Of a stretch of DNA of 14,930 nucleotides, positions 14,492 through 14,930 are shown piece after piece (position 1 is the stretch's first letter; the number at the start of each line of letters is the position of its first letter). The stretch spans positions 1 through 14,930 of the forward strand of contig DBBB01000114.1 of the NCBI GenBank assembly GCA_002291985.1. The letters run 5' to 3'. The translations under genes were made by a program, and so were the position numbers. A model generated the notes under the pieces. It saw only the letters and a program-made list of their open reading frames with translations. It searched no databases and had not been told where the DNA came from. This DNA is from Firmicutes bacterium UBA995 (lineage in GTDB: Bacteria; Bacillota; Sulfobacillia; UBA995).

Positions 14492-14930
14492 TCATGCCGT
14501 CTGCTGTTGCCGGGCAGCGCCCAGCAGACCGTAGCGGACCAGGGCTTCGTCCAGTATCCGGTTCACCAATTCCGGGTAGGTCATGCCCGCCACCTCGGCC
14601 ATTCGTGGCAAGTCGCTGAAGCCGGGACGCATGCCCGGGAGCGGGTTCACCTCGAGGACGTTGGGGACCCCATCTTCATCGAGGCGCAGGTCAACCCGAA
14701 CAACGTCAAGGCAACCCAGTGCCCGACTTCCCCGCAACGCGGTCGACCGGAGGAGTTCCGTCTCGACCGCGGTCACCGGGGCGGGGCACAGGTAGTACTT
14801 GCCGTCGTCCCACTCCCGCTTGAACTGGTAGGAGTAAACACGGCCATGGTCCGGCGGACATGGTTCGAAGTTGACCTCGATGATGGGCAAGAAGTGAGGC
14901 TCGCCGTTGCCCAGGATGCCCACCGTGAAC
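14492..14930 (-). CDS. D-alanine-D-alanine ligase-like ATP-grasp protein, C-terminal part
   Basis: The gene enters from the right edge, so only the last 145 or so residues are visible. They show the C-terminal half of an ATP-grasp ligase of the Ddl family: FTVGILGNGEPHFLPIIEVN, then CLDVVRVDLRLDEDG and the metal-binding block VPNVLEVNPLPGM. The family ending follows (SDLPRMAEVAGMTYPELVNR and a short polar tail). Ddl enzymes join two D-alanines for peptidoglycan precursors. However, many clostridial genomes also have Ddl-like paralogues of unknown substrate, and the long insert around YSYQFKREWDDGKYYLCPAP is unlike E. coli DdlB. I therefore give no symbol. The frame is open to the window end without a start. 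A GTG at 14923 is internal. Confidence 0.85.
   Translation of the reverse strand, partial: FTVGILGNGEPHFLPIIEVNFEPCPPDHGRVYSYQFKREWDDGKYYLCPAPVTAVETELLRSTALRGSRALGCLDVVRVDLRLDEDGVPNVLEVNPLPGMRPGFSDLPRMAEVAGMTYPELVNRILDEALVRYGLLGAARQQQTA

Overview
This window looks like chromosomal DNA from a GC-rich, Gram-positive-type bacterium, most likely a clostridial-grade Bacillota lineage. Three things suggest this: a T-box leader in front of valS, the gene order DUF4321-maf-radC-mreB-mreC-mreD-mrdA, and strong AGGAGG-type ribosome binding sites with many GTG starts. I judged GC content by eye to be roughly 60-65%. No species can be named from the sequence alone.

Almost everything is on the minus strand, so in transcription order the window reads from right to left. 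It opens (14930-14492) with the C-terminal half of a D-Ala-D-Ala-ligase-like ATP-grasp enzyme. Next is a plus-strand remnant of an MFS transporter, 5'-truncated and with an in-frame stop (13987-14466). A stand-alone biotin carboxylase, accC, follows (13852-12479). The 370-base gap after it holds a consensus promoter, a palindrome and tandem repeats around the -35, and a complete valine-type T-box leader. Together these drive valS (12106-9455).

Behind valS lies a three-gene MacAB-like export cassette: ABC ATPase (9370-8657), adaptor with two lipoyl-like modules (8632-7007) and MacB/FtsX-type permease (6984-5650). A PrcB-domain protein without a signal peptide follows (5546-5133), then a small gene that appears frameshifted (5078-4802).

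The last block is the cell-shape locus. It has the small membrane protein DUF4321 (4623-4369), maf (4360-3698), radC (3744-3043), mreB (3042-1963), mreC (1938-1081), mreD (1084-572) and the N-terminal third of penicillin-binding protein 2 (575 to the window edge). Stop/start overlaps and short gaps indicate a tightly coupled operon. MreB, MreC, MreD and PBP2 make up the lateral-wall elongation machinery.

In Bacillus subtilis valS is followed by folC, comC/spoIIB and then maf-radC-mreBCD. Here that interval is occupied by the export cassette plus the PrcB-like and broken small genes. I see no CRISPR array, transposase, rRNA or tRNA gene, and no clear defence system. The most unusual features are the promoter architecture of the valS leader, the doubled adaptor protein and the frameshifted small gene.
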